A stretch of 64,000 nt of DNA. It comes from Pseudomonas palleroniana (lineage in GTDB: Bacteria > Pseudomonadota > Gammaproteobacteria > Pseudomonadales > Pseudomonadaceae). Under the pieces are notes generated by a model. The model was not told the DNA's origin, searched no databases, and was given only the letters and a program-made list of their open reading frames with translations. A program made the translations under genes and the position numbers. Location: positions 124,001 to 188,000 of the forward strand of contig NZ_PYWX01000068.1 of the NCBI RefSeq assembly GCF_003031675.1, given 5' to 3'. Below, piece by piece: positions 8,903-17,704 of the stretch. Every line of letters begins with the position of its first letter. Position 1 is the first letter of the stretch.

Positions 8903-10030
8903 ATGCTGCCCAATGAAGAACAAGTGCAAATCAGTGATGCGGCCCGGCAATTTGCCCAGGAACGCTTGAAGCCGTTTGCCGCCGAGTGGGACCGCGACCA
9001 CCGCTTTCCCAAGGAGGCCATCGGCGAAATGGCCGAGCTGGGCTTTTTCGGCATGCTGGTGCCGGAGCAGTGGGGCGGTTGCGACACCGGCTACCTGGCC
9101 TATGCCATGGCCCTGGAAGAAATCGCCGCCGGTGACGGTGCCTGCTCGACCATCATGAGCGTGCACAACTCGGTGGGTTGCGTGCCGATCCTCAAGTTCG
9201 GCAATGACCAGCAGAAAGAGCAGTTCCTCAAGCCCCTGGCCAGCGGTGCCATGCTGGGTGCCTTCGCATTGACCGAGCCCCAGGCCGGCTCCGACGCCAG
9301 CAGCCTGAAAACCCGTGCCCGCCTTGAAGGCGATCACTATGTGCTGAACGGTTGCAAGCAGTTCATCACCTCCGGGCAGAACGCCGGCATCGTGATCGTG
9401 TTTGCGGTTACCGACCCGGCCGCCGGCAAGCGCGGGATCAGCGCGTTCATCGTGCCGACCGACTCACCGGGCTACACGGTGGCGCGGGTCGAAGACAAAC
9501 TCGGCCAGCATGCCTCCGACACCTGCCAGATCCTGTTCGAAGACGTGAAGGTGCCGGTGGGCAATCGCCTGGGTGAGGAGGGCGAGGGCTACAAGATCGC
9601 CCTGGCCAACCTCGAAGGTGGCCGCGTGGGTATCGCCTCGCAATCGGTGGGCATGGCCCGCGCCGCGTTTGAGGCGGCCCGCGACTATGCGCGTGAACGT
9701 GAAAGCTTTGGCAAAGCGCTGATCGAGCATCAGGCCGTGGCGTTCCGCCTGGCCGATATGGCCACGCAAATCGCCGTGGCCCGGCAGATGGTGCATTACG
9801 CCGCCGCTCTGCGCGACAGCGGCAAGCCGGCGCTGGTGGAAGCGTCGATGGCCAAGCTGTTCGCTTCGGAAATGGCCGAAAAAGTCTGCTCGGCCGCCTT
9901 GCAAACCTTGGGCGGTTACGGTTACCTGAGCGACTTCCCCCTGGAGCGGATCTACCGCGATGTGCGGGTCTGCCAGATTTATGAAGGCACCAGCGATATT
10001 CAACGCATGGTCATCTCACGCAATCTTTAA
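8903..10030 (+). CDS. Acyl-CoA dehydrogenase (short/branched-chain type)
   Basis: 375 residues, the usual length of short-chain acyl-CoA dehydrogenases. Signatures: GAFALTEPQAGSDASS (FAD/substrate loop), EGGRVGIASQSVGMARAAFE in the C-terminal helical domain and the catalytic-Glu segment IYEGTSDIQRM near the C-terminus. FAD-dependent alpha,beta-dehydrogenation of acyl-CoA passes electrons to ETF. Third gene of the operon, nine bases after the thiolase stop. A 2-methylbutyryl-CoA substrate is inferred from the neighbours; sequence alone cannot fix chain preference. It is paralogous to the enzyme at 10931-12082. Confidence 0.93.
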   Translation: MLPNEEQVQISDAARQFAQERLKPFAAEWDRDHRFPKEAIGEMAELGFFGMLVPEQWGGCDTGYLAYAMALEEIAAGDGACSTIMSVHNSVGCVPILKFGNDQQKEQFLKPLASGAMLGAFALTEPQAGSDASSLKTRARLEGDHYVLNGCKQFITSGQNAGIVIVFAVTDPAAGKRGISAFIVPTDSPGYTVARVEDKLGQHASDTCQILFEDVKVPVGNRLGEEGEGYKIALANLEGGRVGIASQSVGMARAAFEAARDYARERESFGKALIEHQAVAFRLADMATQIAVARQMVHYAAALRDSGKPALVEASMAKLFASEMAEKVCSAALQTLGGYGYLSDFPLERIYRDVRVCQIYEGTSDIQRMVISRNL

Positions 10031-10041
10031 GGAGCCGATAC

Positions 10042-10815
10042 ATGACTTACGAAACCGTCTTGCTCGAAATCCAGGGCCGCGTCGGGCTGATTACCCTCAA
10101 TCGCCCGCAAGCCCTGAATGCCTTGAATGCGCAACTGGTCAGCGAACTGAACCACGCGCTGGACCGCCTGGAAGCCGACCCGCAGATCGGTTGCATCGTG
10201 TTGACCGGCTCGAAAAAAGCCTTTGCCGCCGGCGCCGACATCAAGGAAATGGCCGAGCTGACCTACCCGCAGATCTACCTGGACGATCTGTTCAGCGACA
10301 GTGACCGCGTGGCCAACCGGCGTAAGCCGATCATCGCTGCGGTCAACGGCTTCGCCCTCGGCGGGGGCTGTGAGCTGGCGTTGATGTGCGACTTTATCCT
10401 CGCCGGTGACGGCGCCAAGTTCGGCCAGCCGGAAATCAACCTCGGCGTACTGCCCGGCATGGGCGGCACCCAGCGCCTGACGCGGGCCGTGGGTAAGGCC
10501 AAGGCCATGGAAATGTGCCTGACCGGGCGCTTTATCGATGCGGTGGAAGCGGAGCGTTGCGGGATCGTGGCGCGTATCGTGCCGGCCGATGAACTGCTGG
10601 ACGAAGCACTGAAAGTCGCCACGCTGATTGCCGGCAAATCCGTGCCGATCAGCATGATGGTCAAGGAAAGTGTGAACCGTGCGTTTGAAGTGAGCCTGTC
10701 CGAAGGCGTGCGCTTCGAGCGCCGGGTGTTCCATGCGGCGTTCGCGACGCAGGATCAGAAGGAAGGCATGGCCGCATTCGTCGGCAAACGCACTCCAGAG
10801 TTCAAAGACCAGTAA
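10042..10815 (+). CDS. Enoyl-CoA hydratase
   Basis: 257 residues, crotonase fold. The oxyanion-hole segments are KAFAAGADIKEM and LGGGCELALMCDF; the two catalytic Glu positions fall in GGGCELAL and QPEINLGVLPGMGGTQR, as in mitochondrial ECHS1-type enzymes. It hydrates trans-2-enoyl-CoA (tiglyl-CoA if the operon serves isoleucine breakdown). Last gene of the + strand operon, starting behind AAGGAG eleven bases after the acyl-CoA dehydrogenase. A REPIN follows immediately. Confidence 0.93.
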   Translation: MTYETVLLEIQGRVGLITLNRPQALNALNAQLVSELNHALDRLEADPQIGCIVLTGSKKAFAAGADIKEMAELTYPQIYLDDLFSDSDRVANRRKPIIAAVNGFALGGGCELALMCDFILAGDGAKFGQPEINLGVLPGMGGTQRLTRAVGKAKAMEMCLTGRFIDAVEAERCGIVARIVPADELLDEALKVATLIAGKSVPISMMVKESVNRAFEVSLSEGVRFERRVFHAAFATQDQKEGMAAFVGKRTPEFKDQ

Positions 10816-10821
10816 CTAACG

Positions 10822-10910
10822 TGTGGGAGGGGGCTTGCTCCCGATTGCAGTGTCTCAGTCGAAATATCTGTGACTGATGCACTGCAATCGGGAGCAAGCC
10901 CCCTCCCACA
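10822..10910. repeat. REPIN: inverted pair of Pseudomonas REP sequences
   Basis: Arms of about 30 bp at 10822-10851 and 10881-10910 are near-perfect reverse complements (TGTGGGAGGGGGCTTGCTCC on the left arm), each containing its own small hairpin, separated by about 29 bp. This is the P. fluorescens REP core arranged as a REPIN. It lies between the convergent stop codons at 10815 and 10931 and can also act as a bidirectional transcript end. Confidence 0.9.
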
Positions 10911-10930
10911 TTTCGTTACCCGGTTGTCAT

Positions 10931-12082
10931 TCAGAACGGGTAGTGCTTGAGTTCACGCGCAATGACCATGCGCTGAATCTCACTGGTGCCTTCATAAATC
11001 TGCGTGATCCGCGCATCCCGGTAGTACCGTTCCACCGGGTAATCTTCCAGGTAGCCATACCCGCCATGTATCTGCATGGCCGAGGAGCAGACCTTTTCGG
11101 CCATTTCCGAGGCGAACAGTTTGGCTTGTGAAGCTTCCGACAGGCACGGCTTGCCGGCACTGCGCAGACGCGCAGCGTGCAGGATCAGCAAGCGCGCGGC
11201 ATTGAGTTGGGTCTGCATATCCGCCAACAGGTTGGCCACGCTCTGGTGCTCGATGATCGCCTGGTTGAATTGCACCCGATCGCGGGCGTAGGCCAGCGCC
11301 GCCTCAAACGCGGCACGGGCGATGCCCAGGGCTTGAGCGGCAATGCCGATGCGCCCGCCTTCGAGGTTGGACAGGGCAATGGCCAGGCCCTTGCCGCGCT
11401 CACCCAGCAGGTTGGCCTCGGGCACGCTGCACTGGTTGAGCGTCACGGCGCAGGTGTCCGAGGCGCGAATACCCATCTTGTGTTCGGTGCGGTCGACTAC
11501 AAAGCCGGCGGTGTCGGTGGGCACCAGGAACGCAGAAATACCTTTCTTGCCCAGCTCCGGGTCGGTGACGGCAAACACAATGGCCAACTGGGCGCGCTTG
11601 CCGTTGCTGACGAACTGCTTGGCGCCGCTGATCACCCATTGGCCGTCCCGCAGTTCGGCACGGGTGCGCAGGTTATGGGCTTCGGAACCGGCCTGGGGTT
11701 CGGTCAGGCAGAAGCAGCCAATCGCCTGGCCGCTGGCCAGGGCCGGCAGCCAGGTTTCTTTTTGCGCTGGTGTACCGAAGTTGAGGATTGGCCCGCAACC
11801 CACTGAATTATGGATGCTCATCAGTGCACCCGTAGCGCCATCGCCGGCGGAGATTTCCTCCACCGCCAAGGCGTAGGCGACGTAGTCCACATAGGTGCCG
11901 CCCCATTCTTCCGGGACTACCATGCCCAGCAGGCCCAGTTCGCCCATTTTCGCCACGAGCGCGTCGTCGATCCAGCCGGCTTTCTCCCATGCCTGGGCGT
12001 GAGGGGCGATTTCGCCCCGGGCAAAGTCACGCGCCATGTCTCGGATCATTACTTGTTCTTCTGTGTATTCAAGATCTTGCAT
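10931..12082 (-). CDS. Acyl-CoA dehydrogenase (isobutyryl-CoA type by context)
   Basis: 383 residues. Family signatures are CFCLTEPQAGSEAHNL, EGGRIGIAAQALGIARAAFE and the catalytic-Glu loop IYEGTSEIQRM. It is a paralogue of the dehydrogenase at 8903-10030. It follows the hydrolase at 12086-13189 by only three bases, so the two are co-transcribed. With a 3-hydroxyisobutyryl-CoA hydrolase as partner, isobutyryl-CoA in valine breakdown is the most economical substrate. No mmsA/mmsB-type genes are present in the window, so later steps would be encoded elsewhere. Confidence 0.92.
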   Translation of the reverse strand: MQDLEYTEEQVMIRDMARDFARGEIAPHAQAWEKAGWIDDALVAKMGELGLLGMVVPEEWGGTYVDYVAYALAVEEISAGDGATGALMSIHNSVGCGPILNFGTPAQKETWLPALASGQAIGCFCLTEPQAGSEAHNLRTRAELRDGQWVISGAKQFVSNGKRAQLAIVFAVTDPELGKKGISAFLVPTDTAGFVVDRTEHKMGIRASDTCAVTLNQCSVPEANLLGERGKGLAIALSNLEGGRIGIAAQALGIARAAFEAALAYARDRVQFNQAIIEHQSVANLLADMQTQLNAARLLILHAARLRSAGKPCLSEASQAKLFASEMAEKVCSSAMQIHGGYGYLEDYPVERYYRDARITQIYEGTSEIQRMVIARELKHYPF

Positions 12083-12085
12083 GGC

Positions 12086-13189
12086 TTATTTCGCAACCTG
12101 CGCAAAGTGGTGGAAGAAGCTCTCGACATGGCGGCTGTCCAGGTCGTCGAGCGTTGGCGGGTTCCAGCGAGGCGTCTTGTCTTTATCGATGATCAGGGCG
12201 CGCACGCCCTCGATCAGGTCACCTCGTTCGAACCACTGCCGGTCCAGGTGCAGCTCCAGCGCAAAGCACTGTTCCAGCGGCAGGTGACGGCCACGGCGCA
12301 GCATCTGCAGGGTGACGGCCATGGCCAGGGGCGAACGGGTTTGCATCAGGTTGGCCGTGGTCAGTGCCCACTCGCGGCTGTTGGCGACGGTCACGGCCTG
12401 CAGTTGCTCGACCATGCTGGGCACGTCCGGCAACGCGAAGAAATGGTCAATGGCTGGGCGCAAGGTCGCCAAGGGTGGATCGGGCAATTGTTGCACCGCG
12501 AGCCTGGCGAGTACGCCTTGCAGGTCTTTGAGCGGGGAGTCATGCCATTGCAGATGATCGAGCTTCTGGTCGAGTTCGGCCAGATGGGCGCTGTCGAGGT
12601 GCCAGTCGGCCAAGCCGCAATACAGGGCGTCGGCCGCCCGAATCTGGACCCCGGTGACGCCGAGGTAAATCCCCAGTTCACCGGGAATGCGCGACAGGAA
12701 ATAGCTACCGCCCACGTCCGGGAAGTAACCGATGGCCACTTCGGGCATCGCCAGACGGCTGCGCTCGGTGACCACGCGCAGATCCGCGCCTTGCACCAGG
12801 CCCATGCCGCCGCCCAGAACAAAGCCATCCATCAACGCGAGTACGGGTTTGCGGTAGTGGTGGACAGCCAGGTCGAGGGCGTATTCCTCGACGAAGAAGT
12901 CTTGGTGCAGGGTGTCGCCGTTCTTGAAGCTGTCATACAGCGAGCGGATATCGCCCCCGGCGCAGAAGGCTTTCTCGCCGGCCCCACGCAGTACGACGGC
13001 AAACACCTGCGGGTCATCGGCCCAGGCCTGCAACTGCGCCGTCAGGCGCCGCACCATGTTGAGGGTAATCGCGTTCAAGCCTGCGGGGCGATTGAGCGTA
13101 AGGTGACCGATATGGTTGCGAACTTCGGCCAATACCTCATCCTGGAGGTCCTCGGCGCTGCATGCTTGGGATGAAACCTGAGCAGTCAT
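12086..13189 (-). CDS. 3-hydroxyisobutyryl-CoA hydrolase-like crotonase
   Basis: 367 residues, longer than enoyl-CoA hydratases and typical for HIBCH-type hydrolases. Signatures: GLNAITLNMVRRL, AFCAGGDIRSLYD, LGGGMGLVQGAD and the catalytic Glu/Asp segment PEVAIGYFPDVGGSYFLSR. Predicted reaction: hydrolysis of 3-hydroxyisobutyryl-CoA to 3-hydroxyisobutyrate in valine catabolism. The ATG at 13189 is chosen because GGAG lies seven bases upstream and the longer in-frame extension to 13306 is not family-like. First gene of the two-gene - strand operon. Confidence 0.88.
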   Translation of the reverse strand: MTAQVSSQACSAEDLQDEVLAEVRNHIGHLTLNRPAGLNAITLNMVRRLTAQLQAWADDPQVFAVVLRGAGEKAFCAGGDIRSLYDSFKNGDTLHQDFFVEEYALDLAVHHYRKPVLALMDGFVLGGGMGLVQGADLRVVTERSRLAMPEVAIGYFPDVGGSYFLSRIPGELGIYLGVTGVQIRAADALYCGLADWHLDSAHLAELDQKLDHLQWHDSPLKDLQGVLARLAVQQLPDPPLATLRPAIDHFFALPDVPSMVEQLQAVTVANSREWALTTANLMQTRSPLAMAVTLQMLRRGRHLPLEQCFALELHLDRQWFERGDLIEGVRALIIDKDKTPRWNPPTLDDLDSRHVESFFHHFAQVAK

Positions 13190-13320
13190 CTCTAACTCCC
13201 TGCTTTTATTGTTCTTTATCACGACATTCGCGGGCGAACTGTCTCGCGATCGTACCAGTGCAAATTTGCCCAGTACAACCCGGAATCGTGCAGGTCGTTT
13301 TTGCATTTATGCAGGGGCGT

Positions 13321-14031
13321 TCACACCGCGCGATGGGCGAGGACTTCACCGATACTGCGCCGGCGTGCATGGCTCTGCGCCGCGTGGATCAGTTGTTCAA
13401 GCTCGCTCGGTTCCACATCGTAAAACTGCTCCATTTCGGCCAAGGCCAGTTTCAAGTCAGCCGCAGTGATCATCGGATCGACAACGCGGGCAGGGCTGCT
13501 CACCGGCGCTATGGGGGACTCGACCAGCCCCTTGGGATAACGCGTACGGGTGGCGTTGTTGTAGACCAATGCCGCAGTCAACAGTGCGCCCGCGCCGAGC
13601 ATGACCGGCGCCAACGCCTGCCAGCCCAGGGCGATGGAGGCCGGGTCGGCCAGAACCAGGGTCATCGCCAGGCCACCGGCGGGCGGGTGCAGGCAGCGCA
13701 GCCAGCAGATCAGGATAACGGTCATGCCTGCGGCAAGGCAGGCGCTGCCCAACGTACGCCCCAATACGCGGGCCACCAGCAGCGCAACGACTGCGGCGCA
13801 CAAGTAACTGCCGATAATTGACCATGGCTGGGCCAGCGCACCCGAAGACACCGCAAACAACAGCACGGCGGAGGCCCCCAGCGGGCCTAGCAGATGCAGG
13901 GCGACTTCCATGCCGAATACCTGGGCGCACACCCAGACACTGAGCATGGTGCCCAAGGCCATGCCGATGGCGGCACGGCTCCATTCAGCGGGACGGGTAT
14001 TGATTGCAGCAGGTAACCAACGAGCGAGCAT
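13321..14031 (-). CDS. HPP-family integral membrane protein
   Basis: 236 residues. About five hydrophobic segments occupy residues 20-165 and include the family signature RCLHPPAGGLAM. The last 70 residues are soluble and mostly helical. HPP proteins are inner-membrane proteins; one plant/cyanobacterial branch has been linked to nitrite transport, but the function of bacterial members is not settled. It begins just after a rho-independent terminator for the upstream small ORF, so it has its own transcription unit. Its end is 131 bp from the start of the hydrolase gene on the same strand. Confidence 0.85.
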   Translation of the reverse strand: MLARWLPAAINTRPAEWSRAAIGMALGTMLSVWVCAQVFGMEVALHLLGPLGASAVLLFAVSSGALAQPWSIIGSYLCAAVVALLVARVLGRTLGSACLAAGMTVILICWLRCLHPPAGGLAMTLVLADPASIALGWQALAPVMLGAGALLTAALVYNNATRTRYPKGLVESPIAPVSSPARVVDPMITAADLKLALAEMEQFYDVEPSELEQLIHAAQSHARRRSIGEVLAHRAV

Positions 14032-14057
14032 TTAAAAAGGTCCGTAAACAGCGGGCG

Positions 14058-14094
14058 AAAAAAAAGGCCTGCCGGGTTTCCCGGAAAAGCCTTT
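14058..14094 (-). terminator. Rho-independent terminator of the small ORF at 14196-14420
   Basis: Read on the - strand, AAAGGC and CCGGG arms pair around a short loop and are followed by eight T residues. It lies about 100 bp downstream of the 14196-14420 stop and just upstream of the HPP gene. Confidence 0.75.
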
Positions 14095-14195
14095 GTAACG
14101 TTCCAACATCTGGGGGAGGAACCTGTGCAGTCTGCCCAGCTTGATGCAATGATGCCAATGCATATTAATGAGGGTTGAGTGCAGAAAAAATGCAG

Positions 14196-14420
14196 TTAAA
14201 GTCCCTCGTCGTATCGAATCAAACCCACTTTGTGCGCCGCTGAGGTACTCGCGTCACCCAGCACGCGGCAGTAGGTCTCCTCGTTGAACAAGCGCTTTTG
14301 CAGACCCTCCCGTAGCGCCAGGTCATTGGCCAGCGGTCCTTTCAACGCCACCAACGCGTCGCGCAGCTCCATCAATCGGTCCAGCCTCGGCACCGGTATA
14401 GGCAGTAGATTCTCTCGCAC
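14196..14420 (-). CDS. Hypothetical small protein, 74 residues
   Basis: GTG start with GAGAGGA about eight bases upstream; a clear terminator follows. The product is helical and charged, with Leu-rich segments (LDRLMELRDALVALKG) and one Cys. No signal peptide, membrane segment or known motif is visible, so no function is proposed. Support comes from the ribosome site and the terminator placed behind it; homology was not checked. Confidence 0.45.
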   Translation of the reverse strand: MRENLLPIPVPRLDRLMELRDALVALKGPLANDLALREGLQKRLFNEETYCRVLGDASTSAAHKVGLIRYDEGL

Positions 14421-14698
14421 GGCATTGTCCTCTCAATGAAGTAGCCAACCGTCTGTTGGGTGGCCTACAGCGTCCTTGTTGTTATGCAGGGTGCTCCAAC
14501 CCATATGCCTGAACGACGGGGGTGGTAGATAGTTAACGCACTTGGCAAGCGAGTCTACATAGGGGATCCAGCCGCCGGAAGGGACGGTGCCGCAGCCGTT
14601 ACGCAAAGCACCGTAGGTGTTTTCTTGGTGGGCATGATGAAAAACGCCCACTCGTTATGGAGTGGGCGTTGTTTCTTACGGGGCCTATGGAAACGTCA
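14421..14698. other. Intergenic stretch with only a weak ORF
   Basis: Between the arn-operon end and the small ORF. An ORF at 14433-14651 (- strand, 72 residues, rich in Pro/Gly/His) starts with GTG inside the arn terminator hairpin and has no ribosome site, so it is not called. No remnant of a known gene was recognised; the stretch probably holds the promoter of the 14196-14420 ORF. Confidence 0.5.
14643..14670 (-). terminator. Terminator of the arn operon
   Basis: Perfect 10-bp arms (AACGCCCACT and AGTGGGCGTT) with an eight-base loop, followed on the - strand by TTTC. It lies 29 bp beyond the stop of the last operon gene. Confidence 0.8.
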
Positions 14699-16321
14699 TT
14701 AAGGCGTCGACGTTTTCTCCAGGTGCAGCAGCACATAGGGGTTCTTGTCGAACGACCCGGTGAGGGTCGGCGTGATCGAACGCAGGCGCGGCTCCGTCAA
14801 ACTTTCGAAGTCTGCCTGGCTCATCACCAGCCAGGCTGGGGCCTGGATCAGGTTCAGTTCGGCAGGCGACTGGGTAAACAACGGCACCTTGTCGCAATCG
14901 AAGTTGACCATGAACTTGATGGCTTTGGCGTCTTTGCCCAGACCATGCAGTACCACCGGGGCGGGTTGCTGCAAGATCCGGGTCTTGACCGCCACGCTGA
15001 AGGTCCGCGTGTCGTACAGCGAGCGTTCCAAGGGTTCGACCACCACAATGTAGGTCGCCCAAATAGCCAACACCGCCGCCAGCGCCGGGCCGAACGCTCG
15101 CAGACGAGCCTTGGCCAACGCTAGTAGTGCCAACACCTGGAGCACGCCCAGCAGCGCAAACATCGCGCCCAGGCTCTCCAGCTCCGCCGGGTAACGCTTG
15201 CGCGCAGCCACCAGGCCAATGATTAACAGTGTCGGCAACAGCGTCCAGATGCCCAGCATCAAACCGCGTAACCAGGCGAAAAGTCGCCCTTGAGTCACTT
15301 GAAACGGGTATGCAGCGATAATGGCGGCCATCGGCAACATCGGCAGGATGTAGCGTGCTTTTTTGGCTTGAGGCACCGACAGCCCCACCATCACCAGCAA
15401 ACCTGCCGCCGCGCAGTACAGCACCAGTTTCAGCGCCGGGTCCGGAGCGCGACGGCCACCGGCCGCGATGGCCACCAACACCAGGAGCGCCACCGGGTAG
15501 GCCAAGGCGTAGTTGCCCATGGAACTGGTGAAGTAATACAGCACACCGCTGGAGCCTTCGGTGCCATCCATACGGCCGAGGAACTGCATGCGAATGACAT
15601 CTTGCATGAACACTTCGCCGCCACTGAGCTTGGCCAGCAGCAACAGCAGCCCCACACAGGCGCCCAGCAGCGCCAGTGCCAACAAGCCAAAGCTGAACAG
15701 TTGCCGCCATTGGCGGTTGATCAGGTAATAGCTGCACAGCACGCCGGTCGGGATCACCAGGCCGATCGGCCCGCGGATGGCAAAGCCGAGAATCAGCAGC
15801 AGAAACAGCCAATGCAGGCGTTTCGCCGCGCCGAAATGATCATGCGCATAGCCCAGGTAGAACACCGCCAGTGCGACCGCGGCGAGCATCTGGTCCAGGG
15901 AAACCGCACGGGTTTCGCTGATAAACGTACTGCTGAGCAGCAACATCGCGATGCTCAGCACCCCCCAGCGCGGGGAGTAGGGCGCTGTCAGGCGAAACAC
16001 CAGGATGACGATAACGGCCGAGGCGACCGCCGTCGGCAACCACGCGGTGAAGCTGTTGACCTGGCCCAGCGGCACGGACAACAGCCAGGTCAGCAGGGTC
16101 GAGGTCGCCAGGTAGTCGGCATAGGGCTGGCCGTACGTCGTGGGGAAAAAGCTCGGCCCGTGGCGCAGCATCTCCTGGGCAAACAGCACAAAGCGCGAGT
16201 CAAACCCGATGATCGCCTGGTGCCAATTGCCGACGATGAACAGCACCAGGGCCAGGAGCCCAAGCCCCAGCGACTGATAACGGATCGTTGCATTCTGCAG
16301 GGGCGGCTGAGCTTTGTTCAC
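14699..16321 (-). CDS. GT39-family (ArnT-like) membrane glycosyltransferase
   Basis: 540 residues with about a dozen membrane helices and a C-terminal soluble part from about residue 430. The N-terminal loop after TM1 contains DSRFVLFAQEMLRHG and then PYADYLATSTLLTWLL, the region that in GT-C enzymes of the ArnT/PMT family holds the catalytic acidic residues and binds the polyprenyl-phosphate sugar. It is paralogous to but clearly different from ArnT at 18455-20110. It follows ugd by three bases, so it is the last gene of the arn transcription unit. Likely role: transfer of a lipid-linked sugar to an envelope acceptor in the periplasm; donor and acceptor are unknown. Confidence 0.85.
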   Translation of the reverse strand: MNKAQPPLQNATIRYQSLGLGLLALVLFIVGNWHQAIIGFDSRFVLFAQEMLRHGPSFFPTTYGQPYADYLATSTLLTWLLSVPLGQVNSFTAWLPTAVASAVIVILVFRLTAPYSPRWGVLSIAMLLLSSTFISETRAVSLDQMLAAVALAVFYLGYAHDHFGAAKRLHWLFLLLILGFAIRGPIGLVIPTGVLCSYYLINRQWRQLFSFGLLALALLGACVGLLLLLAKLSGGEVFMQDVIRMQFLGRMDGTEGSSGVLYYFTSSMGNYALAYPVALLVLVAIAAGGRRAPDPALKLVLYCAAAGLLVMVGLSVPQAKKARYILPMLPMAAIIAAYPFQVTQGRLFAWLRGLMLGIWTLLPTLLIIGLVAARKRYPAELESLGAMFALLGVLQVLALLALAKARLRAFGPALAAVLAIWATYIVVVEPLERSLYDTRTFSVAVKTRILQQPAPVVLHGLGKDAKAIKFMVNFDCDKVPLFTQSPAELNLIQAPAWLVMSQADFESLTEPRLRSITPTLTGSFDKNPYVLLHLEKTSTP

Positions 16322-16324
16322 GTA

Positions 16325-17704
16325 TCAGCCTTCCTTGGCCTGTGGCGTCCAGTTTTGCTGGGGGATCGGCAATTCGCAGGAGTCACCCCGGCCCATCGGG
16401 AAATACTTGAAGCCTTTGCGCGCCAGGCGCTCACCGTCGTACAGGTTGCGACCGTCGAAAATCACCGGGTTTTTCAGGCGCTGCTGGATCAGTTCGAAGT
16501 CCGGCGCCTTGAATTGCTGCCACTCGGTGCAGATGATCAGCGCGTCGGCGCCGCTCAAGGCCGATTCCGGAGTGCCCAGCAGGGCCAGGCGTGGCTCGTC
16601 GCCATAAATACGCTGGGTTTCCTGCATGGCTTCCGGGTCGAACGCACGGACATTGGCGCCGGCGGCCCACAGTGCTTCCATCAGTACGCGGCTTGGCGCG
16701 TCGCGCATGTCGTCGGTGTTGGGCTTGAACGCCAGGCCCCACAACGCGAAGGTCTTGCCTTTCAGCTCACCCTTGAAGAAAGCGTTGATGCGTTCGAACA
16801 GCTTGCTCTTCTGGCGCTGGTTGATGGCTTCCACGGCTTCGAGCAGGTCGCTGGAGCAGTTGGCTTCCTTGGCGCTGTGGATCAGGGCGCGCATATCTTT
16901 GGGGAAGCACGAGCCGCCGTAGCCGCAGCCCGGGTAGATGAAGTGGTAACCAATGCGCGAGTCGGCACCAATGCCCAGGCGCACCGCTTCGATGTCGGCA
17001 CCCAGGTGTTCGGCCAGTTCGGCGATCTGGTTGATGAAGCTGATTTTGGTGGCCAACATGCAGTTGGCGGCGTACTTGGTCAGTTCGGCGCTGCGCAGGT
17101 CCATGAAGATGATGCGGTCGTGGTTGCGGTTGAACGGCGCGTACAGGTCGCGCATCACTTCACGCACTTCTTCGCGCTCGCAGCCGATGATGATGCGGTC
17201 CGGGCGGCGGCAGTCGGCAACGGCCGTACCTTCCTTGAGGAATTCCGGGTTGGAGACGATATCGAACGCCAGGTTGCGGCCGGCAGCCTGCAGGTTTTTC
17301 TCGATATGGGCACGCAGCGTGTCACCGGTGCCGACGGGAACGGTGGACTTTTCCACCAGGATCACCGGTTCCACCCGGTGGCGGGACACCGCATCACCGA
17401 CCGACAGTACGTATTTCAAGTCGGCGGAGCCGTCTTCGTCCGAAGGCGTGCCTACCGCGATAAACAGCACTTCACCGTGTTCAACGGCGAGCTTTTCATC
17501 ATAGGTAAAGTGCAGGCGTCCGCTTTCCAGGTTTTCCTTGACCATGGCCGCCAGGCCCGGTTCAAAGATCGTCACGTGACCTTTCTGGAGTGATTCGACC
17601 TTGCTCTTGTCAACGTCCATGCAGATGACATCGTGACCGACTTCGGCCAACACGGTGGCTTGCACCAGACCGACGTAACCACTACCAAATACACTGATTT
17701 TCAT
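16325..17704 (-). CDS. ugd: UDP-glucose 6-dehydrogenase
   Basis: 459 residues. N-terminal Rossmann motif GSGYVGLVQATVLAEVGHDV, catalytic Cys in GCGYGGSCFPKDMRALI and the C-terminal UDP-binding domain. It makes UDP-glucuronate, the precursor ArnA decarboxylates for aminoarabinose synthesis. The ATG overlaps the arnF stop by four bases (ATGA), fixing the start and operon membership. As in other Pseudomonas arn operons, ugd sits at the distal end. Confidence 0.95.
   Translation of the reverse strand: MKISVFGSGYVGLVQATVLAEVGHDVICMDVDKSKVESLQKGHVTIFEPGLAAMVKENLESGRLHFTYDEKLAVEHGEVLFIAVGTPSDEDGSADLKYVLSVGDAVSRHRVEPVILVEKSTVPVGTGDTLRAHIEKNLQAAGRNLAFDIVSNPEFLKEGTAVADCRRPDRIIIGCEREEVREVMRDLYAPFNRNHDRIIFMDLRSAELTKYAANCMLATKISFINQIAELAEHLGADIEAVRLGIGADSRIGYHFIYPGCGYGGSCFPKDMRALIHSAKEANCSSDLLEAVEAINQRQKSKLFERINAFFKGELKGKTFALWGLAFKPNTDDMRDAPSRVLMEALWAAGANVRAFDPEAMQETQRIYGDEPRLALLGTPESALSGADALIICTEWQQFKAPDFELIQQRLKNPVIFDGRNLYDGERLARKGFKYFPMGRGDSCELPIPQQNWTPQAKEG

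Noticed and set aside
14433..14651. A 72-residue - strand ORF between the arn operon and 14196-14420
   Set aside because: Its GTG start sits inside the terminator hairpin and no ribosome site is present.
15290..17593. A 767-residue + strand ORF across the glycosyltransferase and ugd genes
   Set aside because: It is exactly antisense to two well-supported genes with family motifs; long antisense frames are expected in GC-rich DNA with Pseudomonas codon use. Its translation is Gln/His-rich with no domain.
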